Shown: piece by piece, positions 42,990 through 51,868 of the stretch
How positions within the stretch are numbered: position 1 is the stretch's first letter
Layout of the letters: each line of letters opens with the position of its first letter
NCBI GenBank assembly: GCA_030528325.1
Contig: JAUMZD010000007.1
Location: forward strand, 1-64,000
DNA length: 64,000 bases
Source of the DNA: Lautropia sp.
GTDB taxonomy: Bacteria > Pseudomonadota > Gammaproteobacteria > Burkholderiales > Burkholderiaceae_E
Direction: 5' to 3'
Position numbers and translations under genes: made by a program
Notes under the pieces: generated by a model
What the model was told of the DNA's origin: nothing
What the model saw: the letters and a program-made list of their open reading frames with translations, nothing else
Databases searched by the model: none

Positions 42990-45686
42990 ATGAATAAACC
43001 TGCTCTCTTAACTCGTGACGAGGATCAGGTCAGCCACCTGATCTCCTGTGCTAGCGCCCGGCAACCTTATACGCTCGCCGCGGCAGTTCTCAGTGCCAGC
43101 CTGCTGGCAGCCTGCGGTGGTGGCGGCCAGAACGAAGCCAGCAGCAGCCAGCCGGCCAAAGGCGCCTCCATGCTCGCCAGCCATACGGAAGTTGCCCCTA
43201 TCGACGCAGTATCCGCGGATGAAGAGCCCGCCGCCGGCCCCGTCCTGCCGCAGGCAGGTCAGACACCGCTTTTCCACCCGGAAAAGCTCAAGCCCACCAT
43301 CAAGGCAACCCCCACACAGCCAGTCATCCTGACCCCGCCATCCCTCGCACCCAGGGGACGTACCGTTCGCGTAGGCGTTCCCATCACGCGCGTGATCGGC
43401 TCCTATCGGAATGGCATTCCGGTGGCTGGCAGCCGCACCCGTGACGGTGTCGACATCCCCAACGGCAAACAGGCCTCCTACACCCCTGTGGCAGCCGATG
43501 TGGGCAAGAAGCTGGTCTATCACGAGACCGTGCTGAATCCCAACACGAATGAGCGGATCATGGCCTCCAGTGAAGCCATCACGGTGATCAGCGCAACCGC
43601 CCCGCTGGCCACGAAGGCTCCGCTGTTCGGCCCTGCCGGCCAGGTCGTGAAGGTCGGCACACCGATCACCCGCGTGATCGGCACCTACGAAATGGGCGAG
43701 CCGTTCGAAGGATTCCGCCTGCGCAACGGTGTCCGTGTGGCCAATGGTGATTCGGCCACCTATACGCCGGTCGCCGAGGATGTGGGCCAGCGTCTGGTCT
43801 ATGCCGAGCGCGTCCGCAACCCGCGTACCGGTGAGATCATCACCGTCTACAGCCCGGAAGTGATCGTCGCAGCCGCCGACGGCAAGCGTCCCCCGGTCGT
43901 GACCACGCCACCAGCCGTCCCGGGCAACCAGGGGGCCAGCGGCGGACAGAACGTCAAGGCGACCAAACCGATCGTCACGACGGCGCCACGTTTCGCACCG
44001 GCCGGACAGGTCATCACGGTCGGCACCCCCGTCACCCGGGTCACCGGCGCCTATCAGAACGGTGTGGCCTTCGAGGGCTTCCGTCTTCGCAACGGGGTGG
44101 AAATCAGCAACGGCTACAGTGCCAGCTATACGCCGGTGGCCGCCGATGTGGGCCAGAAGATCATCTACGGCGAGCGGGTCCGGAATCCGCAGACTGGTGA
44201 AGTGATCACCGTCTACAGTGCGGAAGTCACGGTGGTCGACAACACCGCCCCCACGCAGGCCTCGGCTCCCCGCATCAGCGCCACCGGTTCACTGCGTGTC
44301 GGCCAGTCTTACACTGCAACCACAGGACGCTATCGAAACGGCAGCGTCTACGAACGCTTCTGGATGCGTGATGGTGTCGTCATTCGAGGTGCCACCCAAC
44401 AAAGTTACCGGCCGGTTCAGGCCGATGCCGGCAAGGCCCTGACCTATGGCGAGCGGGTTCGCAACACGGCCAATGGCCGCACGGCCACCTTCTACAGCGC
44501 ACCGATCCGGGTGATGAGTGCCGCCACCCCGACCGCCAGTGCCCAGCCACGCATGTCGGTCGGCACGAACAACGCAACGGTAGGCCGTACCGTGACCCGC
44601 ACGATGGGCAGCTACCAGAACGGCACCGTCCAGCACGCCATCTGGCTGGTGAACGGTCAGGCTGTCGGCTGGGGCCCGAACTACACCCCGCGTTCGGCCG
44701 ATGTCGGCAAGCAGCTGGCCTACCGCGAGGAAGTGCACAGCCCCAATGGCGAAGTGGTCAACTTCACGACTGCCCCCGTCCGCGTGGTTGCCGCATCGAG
44801 CTCGAACAACAACGCCAGCAACGGACAGGTTGCCGGCGGCGGCTCGAACCAGCAGCCACCTGCCGTCCCCACCTCGGGCAACAACGGCCCCCAGCGCACC
44901 GTGAACTCGGTACAGACCATCATCGACGACATGCGTCTGCGCAATGATGGCGTGCTGGCCGGCGTGAACCAGGGCTATGGCTGGGCCAAGGGACCTGGGT
45001 ATGTCGTGATGGGCAATGATGCACGTGGCACGAACACCCCGGGCTATTGGAGCGTCTACAACACGCACTACAAGAGCAGCGCGTACTGGAACGCCATCAT
45101 CCCCTGGGTCGTCGTGTTCGACGGCGTGGGCAACCAGGCCACCAACACCCGTGTCCAGCTGAAGAACATCAAGCTGTACATGAAGCGCAAGTCCAACAAC
45201 CGTTGGGAGAAGATCGTCGACGAACGCGTGTCCGGCGAGAACTATCCGAAATCCCTGCAAGGAGACCGCACCACTACCCCTGATCTGAGATATGACGCCG
45301 ACGGCAGCCGTTCCATCCGTCCCGCTGGTGGCAACAACGTGTTCCATGGCTGGGGCGCGATCCAGAACATCGACGCCAGGGACATCCGGGCCATTTTCGT
45401 GACCGTCCAGGCTCGCTTGGTCGTCGATAACCCGAACCGTCCCGATGACCGCGCCCGTGCCCGCTACCTGGTGCATGTCGGCTCGGACTACTACCCGGAA
45501 GCCAGCACACGGGTCGGCCAGCTGGCACCGTCGTTCTACTTCCCCGGCGTGGGTGTATCCCGGGCCAAGTATGTCACCAACCAGTGGCAGGCCTTCAACT
45601 TCGCCACCATCGACGCCGGTATCCAGGAGCCGGGCGGTTCCATCAGCACCCGGGAACTGCGTGACAACCCGCCTCCGCTGGAATGA
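42990..45686 (+). CDS. Giant repeat lipoprotein with five Ig-like repeats and a novel C-terminal domain
   Basis: From the ATG at 42990 the protein has 898 residues. The signal is followed by lipobox LLAAC (Cys42). Five repeats of about 83 residues occupy 118-200, 211-294, 332-416, 427-509 and 520-600. Each has a VG.P.TR..G.Y.NG core, a (R/N)(D/N)GV strand, Y.P...DVG....Y.E.V.NP and a final TV(Y/F)S..V.V strand, typical of a small beta-sandwich. The C-terminal domain (about 640-898) matches the secreted protein at 8763-9590 (VTVQAR, HVGSDYYPEAS, STRELRDNPPP). It is probably exposed at the cell surface; binding of polysaccharide or host ligand is a guess. Confidence 0.85.
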   Translation: MNKPALLTRDEDQVSHLISCASARQPYTLAAAVLSASLLAACGGGGQNEASSSQPAKGASMLASHTEVAPIDAVSADEEPAAGPVLPQAGQTPLFHPEKLKPTIKATPTQPVILTPPSLAPRGRTVRVGVPITRVIGSYRNGIPVAGSRTRDGVDIPNGKQASYTPVAADVGKKLVYHETVLNPNTNERIMASSEAITVISATAPLATKAPLFGPAGQVVKVGTPITRVIGTYEMGEPFEGFRLRNGVRVANGDSATYTPVAEDVGQRLVYAERVRNPRTGEIITVYSPEVIVAAADGKRPPVVTTPPAVPGNQGASGGQNVKATKPIVTTAPRFAPAGQVITVGTPVTRVTGAYQNGVAFEGFRLRNGVEISNGYSASYTPVAADVGQKIIYGERVRNPQTGEVITVYSAEVTVVDNTAPTQASAPRISATGSLRVGQSYTATTGRYRNGSVYERFWMRDGVVIRGATQQSYRPVQADAGKALTYGERVRNTANGRTATFYSAPIRVMSAATPTASAQPRMSVGTNNATVGRTVTRTMGSYQNGTVQHAIWLVNGQAVGWGPNYTPRSADVGKQLAYREEVHSPNGEVVNFTTAPVRVVAASSSNNNASNGQVAGGGSNQQPPAVPTSGNNGPQRTVNSVQTIIDDMRLRNDGVLAGVNQGYGWAKGPGYVVMGNDARGTNTPGYWSVYNTHYKSSAYWNAIIPWVVVFDGVGNQATNTRVQLKNIKLYMKRKSNNRWEKIVDERVSGENYPKSLQGDRTTTPDLRYDADGSRSIRPAGGNNVFHGWGAIQNIDARDIRAIFVTVQARLVVDNPNRPDDRARARYLVHVGSDYYPEASTRVGQLAPSFYFPGVGVSRAKYVTNQWQAFNFATIDAGIQEPGGSISTRELRDNPPPLE

Positions 45687-45783
45687 AGGAGGCAAGCTGA
45701 CGAGCTTGACGAAGCTGCTACGGGTTACGGCTTAGTCCGTCCGTAGCCTGCAACAGAGTCGACGACAGTCAGTGCAGTACCCC

Positions 45784-45816
45784 AGGGGGAGCCGATTCCA
45801 GCCGGCCCCCCTTTTT
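45784..45816 (+). terminator. Terminator of the repeat lipoprotein gene
   Basis: GGGGGAGCCG and CGGCCCCCC-type arms (one bulged A) flank a short loop and are followed by TTTTTT, about 100 bp after the stop. Confidence 0.7.
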
Positions 45817-45872
45817 TGCTGCCTGCCGGCACGATGTCTGCATGACCCGGCGCCCCTGTACACCCGATCATG

Positions 45873-45894
45873 CTTCCTACCGCCCAAGCTCCTA
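45873..45894. repeat. Family B repeat end fragment
   Basis: CTTCCTACCGCCCAAGCTCC followed by TA is one outer arm of family B. It touches the stop codon of the Wzy-like gene (45892). Confidence 0.7.
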
Positions 45895-48249
45895 ACGGAT
45901 CCGAGGCTCCTGACGCCCACTGCGACGCGGGTCGGTGGACATCCCGTCATCAGCCAGCTCATCATCCGCGAACATCGGCCGGATGCCATCGTCATCCGGG
46001 GCGATTCGCGGCTCCCGGACTCCTGTCCGGGCCCCGGTCGCCGACTGGGCGACGTTCCCACCAGGAAAGGCAGAACGGGGCTCGCCACCTGGCCGGGAAG
46101 CAGACGGCGGCGGCGATGCAGGAAAGGCCGGCCGTGGCTCTCCCTCTCGATCGGCAGGCCGTGCAGCAGCAGGGCTGGTAGCGGAACCAGACTGCCGATT
46201 GCCCCGTGCGCTTGCCCAGTCCGTCCCCCCGGGAAAGGCGGAACGGGGTTGCTGCTCGGGGGATGCCCCCTGAGCCGTGGCCGCCAGACCGGGCACAGGC
46301 GCCGCTGGCGATGTCTCACCGCCTGGATGAGCAACCGGAGATGCTGCAGCGGCCTCCGCCTGTCCCGATGCGGCGGCATGGCGGGCAGATGCAGAAGCCG
46401 ACCGGGTGACACCGGCACCACCCCTCGCTCCCCCCGGCATGTCACCCTTGGGAAAAGCAGAGCGGGCGGACTGTCCGGCGGCCGCCATCGTGGCACGGGC
46501 TGACGAAACCGGCGGCTGATGGGGAGGCGCATCAGATTGGGCGCTGTTGGCCGTACCGGTTTCACCCTGCCCTGCCGCGAAGCCCAGTCGTCGGGCGGCT
46601 TGCGAAGCCGCCAGTTGCGAGGCGGGCAGCACACCCTCCATCGGGAAGTTGACCGGCTGATTGATCCACTTGCTTGCAGGACCACCGGGCTTGACGCCAG
46701 GGGTCGACGCACCGGCAGCCCGAAGGTCAGCAGCCGTTGGTGACAGCGGGCCATGACGGTAGCGCCATGCCACCAGCCCCAGCGTCATGTACATCAGGAA
46801 GCTGTGACTGACCAGTACCACCGCACTGTTGGCGTAAAGCGCCATCACCAGCGTCACGGCCAGGCTTGCCATCAGCATGCGGCACAGCACACGATCCCAG
46901 GCCGTGGACACTTCCCGGAAGCAGCGGGCCAGGGCAACCATCGCGCCGAAGATCATGCCGAAATAGAGCAGCAAGCCCACGAAGCCGAACTCCCACAGAA
47001 TGGCGGAAGCCGTCAGCAGGTCGATGTGCATGCCTGGGTGTGCGATGAACATGTGCCCCGGATCCGGCACCAGACCGTCGATACCATAGGCCGAACCGAC
47101 CCCGGTGCCGAACAGCACTTTCAGCGGGTTGTTCCAGGATTGCGATTCGAACCAGTACGGAATGGCGGTGAAGCGATTCACGCCAGTCGCGTAGTAGCCA
47201 CGATTACCGAAGTTGTATTCGATCGTGTCGCGGATGTTGTCCGCCAGCGACATCTCGGCAATGTCACCCGAGACCTGAACCAGAAAATAGAAATACCCAA
47301 GGATGCCCCCGATCACGATCGTGGCCACGACCATGCCGAGGAAGGCCAGCGGACGCCTGGCGACCAGCTCGAAGTAAGCAGCGAACAACGCCACCGGCAC
47401 CAGCGCAAGCACCACCTTCGTTTCACCCAGGCCCAGCGGCAGGACGATGGCCACCGACAGCAACAGCGTCCAGAAACCGTTGAGGAGCTTTTCCCGCCAG
47501 GCAATGAACACGCCGAAGAGCACCAGCACCTGGAACATGGCCATGATGGCACTGGCGCCACCACCGGTCAGCGAGCCTTCGAAGGTGCCCACGATGATGT
47601 CGAAAGGCACGAAGCCCGGACGGTCATAGGACAGCACGGTCGGCACGAGCACGACACGCTGGTAGAGTGTGAACGGCAGCTGTGCGAGCGCAACCCCCAC
47701 GAGGAACAGCATCCATCCGCGTACGTGGCGTTCGGAGAACGGCACGACCGCCAGCAGGAACATCACACCCCAGAAGTGGAAATGCCGCTTCGCGCCCGCT
47801 GCGATCTCGCTCAGCGGACCATCGGAGAACGAGCTGGAGATCACCGCCAGCACCACGAAGGCCAGCGCGGTGTAGATGAAGAACGGCATGGGCCGCTGGA
47901 AATGCCGGGTGCCAACGGCCGAGTAAAGCACGGCCGCACCTGCCATGAAGATCCCGAGCAGCGAGAAGAGCCAGGAGATCTTGGCCAGCCCCGGGGAAAA
48001 GAAGCCGACCGGGCCGTTGATCAGCAACACGCCGATCAGCATGATCCAGACGGCCACCGGCAAGGCGTTGAGCAGCAGCACGCCGGCGATGCCCCCCAGG
48101 GCCAGCGCGATCAGGATCAGGTTGCCGGTGGCCACCACCAGGCCCACGAGGGCACCGGCTGCCAGGAACAGCCCCCCCAGCAGCAGCGGCATCATCTGAT
48201 GGCTGCCGGGCAGCTGGGGGAAACGCTTCAACACGGGTATGTTCAACAT
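45892..48249 (-). CDS. Wzy/O-antigen-ligase-like polymerase with long disordered tail
   Basis: The 785-residue protein starts at the ATG at 48249 (a TTG at 48270 would overlap the neighbour). Residues to about 495 hold 10-12 membrane helices and a large periplasmic loop (GVNRFTAIPYWFESQSWNNPLKVLFGTGVGSAYG...HPGMHIDLLTASAILWEFG), as in Wzy/O-antigen ligase family proteins that polymerise repeat units. The last 288 residues (encoded 45,895-46,758) are a low-complexity Ala/Pro/Ser/Gly-rich tail with four copies of R(S/P)AFP, ending acidic then basic (APDDDGIRPMFADDELADDG). Usual Wzy proteins have no such tail. Gene order Wzz-like then Wzy-like on the minus strand suggests one unit. Confidence 0.85.
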   Translation of the reverse strand: MLNIPVLKRFPQLPGSHQMMPLLLGGLFLAAGALVGLVVATGNLILIALALGGIAGVLLLNALPVAVWIMLIGVLLINGPVGFFSPGLAKISWLFSLLGIFMAGAAVLYSAVGTRHFQRPMPFFIYTALAFVVLAVISSSFSDGPLSEIAAGAKRHFHFWGVMFLLAVVPFSERHVRGWMLFLVGVALAQLPFTLYQRVVLVPTVLSYDRPGFVPFDIIVGTFEGSLTGGGASAIMAMFQVLVLFGVFIAWREKLLNGFWTLLLSVAIVLPLGLGETKVVLALVPVALFAAYFELVARRPLAFLGMVVATIVIGGILGYFYFLVQVSGDIAEMSLADNIRDTIEYNFGNRGYYATGVNRFTAIPYWFESQSWNNPLKVLFGTGVGSAYGIDGLVPDPGHMFIAHPGMHIDLLTASAILWEFGFVGLLLYFGMIFGAMVALARCFREVSTAWDRVLCRMLMASLAVTLVMALYANSAVVLVSHSFLMYMTLGLVAWRYRHGPLSPTAADLRAAGASTPGVKPGGPASKWINQPVNFPMEGVLPASQLAASQAARRLGFAAGQGETGTANSAQSDAPPHQPPVSSARATMAAAGQSARSAFPKGDMPGGARGGAGVTRSASASARHAAASGQAEAAAASPVAHPGGETSPAAPVPGLAATAQGASPEQQPRSAFPGGTDWASARGNRQSGSATSPAAARPADREGEPRPAFPASPPPSASRPGGEPRSAFPGGNVAQSATGARTGVREPRIAPDDDGIRPMFADDELADDGMSTDPRRSGRQEPRIR

Positions 48250-48259
48250 GCCAGGGGCT

Positions 48260-49684
48260 TCAGTTGCCAAGTCGCAGCGAAGGCGGCGTCACGCTCGGGC
48301 CGGTACCACCGATCAGGCGCTGGGCACGCGTGGACTGGGATGGCGGCAGCACGGCCAGCACCGGGATGCCGGCGGCCTGCAGCAGATCGTCGGCACTGCG
48401 CAGCGGCTTCTGGGCGGCTTCCATGGCAAAGGCAGCCAGCAGACCGATGAACAGACCCAGGAACAGGCCCACAGCCGTGTTCAGGATCAGGTTCGGGCGG
48501 CTGGGCAGCAGTGGCACGGCTGCCGGCGTGATGATGCTGATGTTGGAGTAACCGGCACTCATGCCCACCGTGGTCTCCGTCAGTCGACGTGCGACCAGAT
48601 CGTAAGCCTTCTGTGCACTGGCCAGCTCCTGCTGCAGGATGGCGACCTGGTCACGCTTGCCACGCATGCTGAGCACCTTGGCCTTCTGGGCCTCGACCGC
48701 TTCGGACAGCTCCTTCTCGCGCTGCAGGTTTACCGTGTTGGCCGTACGGATACTGGACTTGACGCGGTTGACTTCGGTCTGCAGTCGGTTGCGCAGCTCC
48801 TGCACTTCAGCCTGGGCCTGCAGGCGAACCGGATGATTGGCACCATACTGGGCCGACACCTGGCCGAGTTTCGCTTCGGCACGACCCAGTTCGGAGGTCA
48901 GGGCCTGGATCAGCTCGTTGGCCACCACTTCGGGAATGGCCATGTCACCACCCCGGCCGGCCACTGCACTGCGCGAACGGCTCTCGGACAGGGCAGACTG
49001 TACCTGAACCAGCTGGGACGACAGTTCCTGCAGGCGCTGGTTCTCGACATCGATGCGCTCGTCGCTGGTGATGATGCCACTCTCACGCTGGTAGTCCGTG
49101 AGTTTCTTCTGGGCCTCTTCGACGCGCATCTTGTATTCCTTGGCCTGCTCACCGAAGCGCTGCGCATATTCCTGCGCCGGCTTGGTCTTCAGGTCGAGGG
49201 CGGCAGCCTTGTAGGCGTTGGCGAAGCCGTTGGCAATCTCGGCAGCCCGTTCGGCACTCGTCCACTCGGAGCGGATCGTGATGGTGGTGCCGTCGGTGGA
49301 GGAGGTGACCTTGATGGCCTTCAGCAGTTCCTTCGACAGCCAGTTGGCAATGTCTCCCTTGCCCTTGGTGGCTGCGTGCCACTGGGCCTGGGTGTCGGGA
49401 TCCTGATCCAGCTTCAGATCCCGGATGACACGGGAGACGACCTGATCACTCTGGATGAGTTCGGTCTGGCTGGCCAGCATGTTCCGGATGGTTTCACGGG
49501 TGAAGGCTGCCGTACCGGAGACCTGGTCGATCGTGTTGGCATCGACGTAGACGGTGGTGCTGGCACTGTAGCGCTTGCTCATCAGCAGGCTGCCGGTGAT
49601 GGCGGTCAGCGTGGTGACGGCCACGATGGCTGCAACCAGCCAGAAACGGGATCGGAGAATTCCAAAAAGCAAATCGAAACGCAT
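48260..49684 (-). CDS. Wzz-type chain-length determinant (EpsF-like)
   Basis: A 474-residue inner-membrane polysaccharide co-polymerase; the start is the ATG at 49684, ahead of the first helix (RSRFWLVAAIVAVTTLTAITG). The Wzz domain (KRYSASTTVYVDANTIDQ) follows, then a long periplasmic coiled coil (about 180-370) with many Glu/Gln/Lys heptads. A second helix (LILNTAVGLFLGLFIGLLAAFAM) and a short cytoplasmic tail (KPLRSADDLLQAAGIPVLAVLP) complete it. The tail is where the EpsG kinase is expected to dock. It sets polymer length with the adjacent Wzy-like protein, whose gene starts inside its stop region. Confidence 0.92.
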   Translation of the reverse strand: MRFDLLFGILRSRFWLVAAIVAVTTLTAITGSLLMSKRYSASTTVYVDANTIDQVSGTAAFTRETIRNMLASQTELIQSDQVVSRVIRDLKLDQDPDTQAQWHAATKGKGDIANWLSKELLKAIKVTSSTDGTTITIRSEWTSAERAAEIANGFANAYKAAALDLKTKPAQEYAQRFGEQAKEYKMRVEEAQKKLTDYQRESGIITSDERIDVENQRLQELSSQLVQVQSALSESRSRSAVAGRGGDMAIPEVVANELIQALTSELGRAEAKLGQVSAQYGANHPVRLQAQAEVQELRNRLQTEVNRVKSSIRTANTVNLQREKELSEAVEAQKAKVLSMRGKRDQVAILQQELASAQKAYDLVARRLTETTVGMSAGYSNISIITPAAVPLLPSRPNLILNTAVGLFLGLFIGLLAAFAMEAAQKPLRSADDLLQAAGIPVLAVLPPSQSTRAQRLIGGTGPSVTPPSLRLGN

Positions 49685-50570
49685 GGGGCTACCTGGAAAA
49701 GGCACGGAAGTGCCGATTGTCGAACGGGCGACGGACTGAAACGATGCGATACTGCACACTGGCCGCTGGGCGCTGGCTTGATGCGCCCGTGTCTGTGCAC
49801 AAAGCCACAGCCCTATGGCCAGCCGCGAGTGCTGGTATGCCGGTACGATCACCGAGCCGGTCGGACAGGGACGGAGCCTGCCGGGACGCTCGTCGCCAAT
49901 CTTTCGTATTATCCCAGTTTCCCGGGCCTGGCGGGACGGAATGTCATGCAGACCGACACCCGGCAATCAGATTTCGGTATCAAAGGCACGGAAAGACCGG
50001 CCTTGTCCGCGGCTGGCAGACCTGCCTGCGCCCGCCATCGGGCATCCCCTGCGTCATGGAAGGGCAACAAAGTCTTGCAGCCGTTCAGACCAGGTAAGCG
50101 TGTTCCGGCATAGGATGGCTGATACGTCATGCTTTTGTAAAAATCCGGGACATCCATGACAAGGTGGATGCCCGAGGCATGGCCAACGCCCACGCCAGCC
50201 CTGCTCCACCAGATTCAGACGCCGGATGCACCTGCCCACGCCGGTTCCGCGCCTTGCCCGTCAGGGCGCCATCATCCGGCAGGCTTATCCCGAGAGCGGC
50301 GTAGGGTTATCCAGTCCAGGCCAGGTTTCGTGAGTCGATGCCTGCTCTGTGCAGAATTGCCTGGGACAAGTCCTGCGCCTGTCTCACAATTCGACACCGC
50401 CCAGCCCGGCGTGCTGATGCTTTTCTGACCGGGTGTCAGAAAATCTGCCGTTTTGTAGCTGACAACGCTGCGCGCCTGGCCAGAATCAGGGACAATTCCC
50501 GATGACTGTCCGCCGCTTGCCGGGCAGTTGCCTGTGTTTCACCCGTTTTCATCGAGACTCATCCGCCAAC
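49685..50570. other. Long divergent region between Wzz-like and EpsG-like genes
   Basis: 886 bp without a supported gene; the open frames are shadow-like and lack ribosome sites. It must hold the promoters of both polysaccharide units. A strong inverted repeat lies at 50421-50443, and a hairpin CATCC...GGATG at about 50,153-50,171. I looked for a GEMM-type cyclic-di-GMP riboswitch and did not see one. Confidence 0.5.
50421..50443. promoter_or_regulatory. Inverted repeat, probable operator upstream of epsG
   Basis: TTTTCTGAC-CGGGT-GTCAGAAAA is a perfect inverted repeat with 9-bp arms, 128 bp before the EpsG start. The arm length and 5-bp spacer are typical of a dimeric regulator site; as RNA it could also be a terminator with T4. 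Confidence 0.55.
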
Positions 50571-51530
50571 ATGAACAACCCGACCGACCAGGCCCAGACT
50601 GGCGCCCCTTCGACACAACCCGACGGCCGTCAGACCACGGGCCACGAACTGGTCAGCGAAAGCGCAAAACTGCCCGCGTTCAACTCGGCCAATCGCAAGA
50701 CGCTGATGATGGGCGGCATTCTGGTGGCCAACGGCAAGCTGCGACAGGATCAGATCGACCTGGTGCTCAATGAACAGCGGGTGACGAACCTGCGCTTCGG
50801 TGAGACGGCAATCCGCATGCGTCTGGTGTCTCATGCCGATGTGGAGGAAGCGCTGGCGATCCAGTTCGGCTATTCATCCTCCCGTGCCTCGGCACTGGCA
50901 CTGCCGGACAAGGTGACGAGTGCCGTCAACCCCTACTCTCCCTTTGCCGAAGCGCTTCGCGGGCTGCGCAGCCAGCTGATGACGCGCTGGTTCGACGGCA
51001 CGCCCGAGCGCTCGACGCTGGCCATCACCAGCGTGGATCGTGGCGATGGCAAGAGCTTCGTCTGCGCCAACCTGGGCGTGGCCTTCTCGCAGATCGGTCA
51101 GCGCACGCTGATCATCGATGGTGATCTGCGTCACCCCACGCAGCACCTGAACTTCGGTCTGCGCAACCAGATGGGCCTGTCGGGCATCCTGAGCGGTCGT
51201 GCCGGGCTGGAAGAGGTGATGGAGTTCCCGACGCTGCCGAACCTGTCGGTGCTGCCCTCGGGGCCTCAGCCGCCGAACCCGCAGGAGTTGCTGGGGCGCG
51301 ACATCTTCGCCGATCTGCTGCACACGCTGTCACAGCACTATGACGTGATCCTGATCGACACGCCATCGGCGCAGGAAGCCTCGGATGCGATGGTGATCGG
51401 CCAGCGTGCCGGCGCCGCACTGATCGTGGGCCGCAAGAACAAGACGAAGGCCACCGAGATCGCCCAGCTGGCCTCGGTGATGGCGAGCTCGCATATCGCG
51501 TTGCTCGGAGCATCGCTGAACGAATACTGA
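50571..51530 (+). CDS. epsG: Polysaccharide-biosynthesis tyrosine kinase with MshEN-like domain (EpsG type)
   Basis: A 319-residue BY-kinase-like ATPase (ATG 50571). Residues about 45-100 form an MshEN/GspE-N-like module (MGGILVANGKLRQDQIDLVLNEQ, then RFGETAIRMRLVSHADVEEALAIQ). The ATPase domain has Walker A RGDGKS (157-162, in place of the usual PGEGKS), Walker A' LIIDGDLRHP (180-189) and Walker B DVILIDTPS. There is no tyrosine-rich C-terminal cluster, only a final NEY, so autophosphorylation may be limited. It should work with the divergent Wzz-like protein to control polymerisation. MshEN modules in other proteins bind cyclic di-GMP. Confidence 0.88.
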   Translation: MNNPTDQAQTGAPSTQPDGRQTTGHELVSESAKLPAFNSANRKTLMMGGILVANGKLRQDQIDLVLNEQRVTNLRFGETAIRMRLVSHADVEEALAIQFGYSSSRASALALPDKVTSAVNPYSPFAEALRGLRSQLMTRWFDGTPERSTLAITSVDRGDGKSFVCANLGVAFSQIGQRTLIIDGDLRHPTQHLNFGLRNQMGLSGILSGRAGLEEVMEFPTLPNLSVLPSGPQPPNPQELLGRDIFADLLHTLSQHYDVILIDTPSAQEASDAMVIGQRAGAALIVGRKNKTKATEIAQLASVMASSHIALLGASLNEY

Positions 51531-51563
51531 TTCGCGCACCTTTGGACAGCAGCGCCTGGCGCC

Positions 51564-51606
51564 TGGGAGCCTGGGCGGCAGGAATCGCGAAGACGAAAGT
51601 CGGGCA
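51564..51606. repeat. Family B repeat fragment downstream of epsG
   Basis: TGGGAGCCTGGGCGGCAGGA ATCGCGAAGACGAAAGTCGG is the left third of family B with several changes. The rest is missing, replaced by the epsG terminator. Confidence 0.65.
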
Positions 51607-51608
51607 GC

Positions 51609-51645
51609 CCGGCCCCGGTGCTTCTGCATCGGGGCCGGTTCGTTT
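51609..51645 (+). terminator. Terminator of epsG
   Basis: CCGGCCCCG (51609-51617) pairs perfectly with CGGGGCCGG (51630-51638), 12-nt loop, followed by TTCGTTT. About 80 bp after the stop. Confidence 0.78.
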
Positions 51646-51868
51646 CTCGGCCCTGGGGGCACGAGCCGTCCAGCCCCTCTTTCTGCCCGGTTCATCCGCC
51701 TTTTACTGGCGTTTTGTGCCAGAACCCGTGAATATGCCGGTATAGTTCAGCGTGATGCTGCCCTGTTCCGCTTCTCCGGGACATGGATGTTCCCTCGTGG
51801 CTGCGCCTCATCGGCTGCCGTGAATCCCGAAGACCACGATCGCTTCGACCGAAACCCTGTATTCCCTG

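Noticed and set aside
46753-48450. 565-codon plus-strand open frame over the Wzy-like gene
   Set aside because: Shadow of a membrane protein gene; the translation is a His/Gln/Arg-rich string without domains.
48239-50113. 624-codon open frame on the plus strand
   Set aside because: It lies opposite the Wzz-like gene, whose membrane helices, coiled coil and start fit well. The plus-strand reading is a His/Gln/Gly-rich shadow.
49685-50570. Cyclic di-GMP riboswitch upstream of polysaccharide genes
   Set aside because: I looked for the GEMM core and tetraloop-receptor pattern and did not find them.
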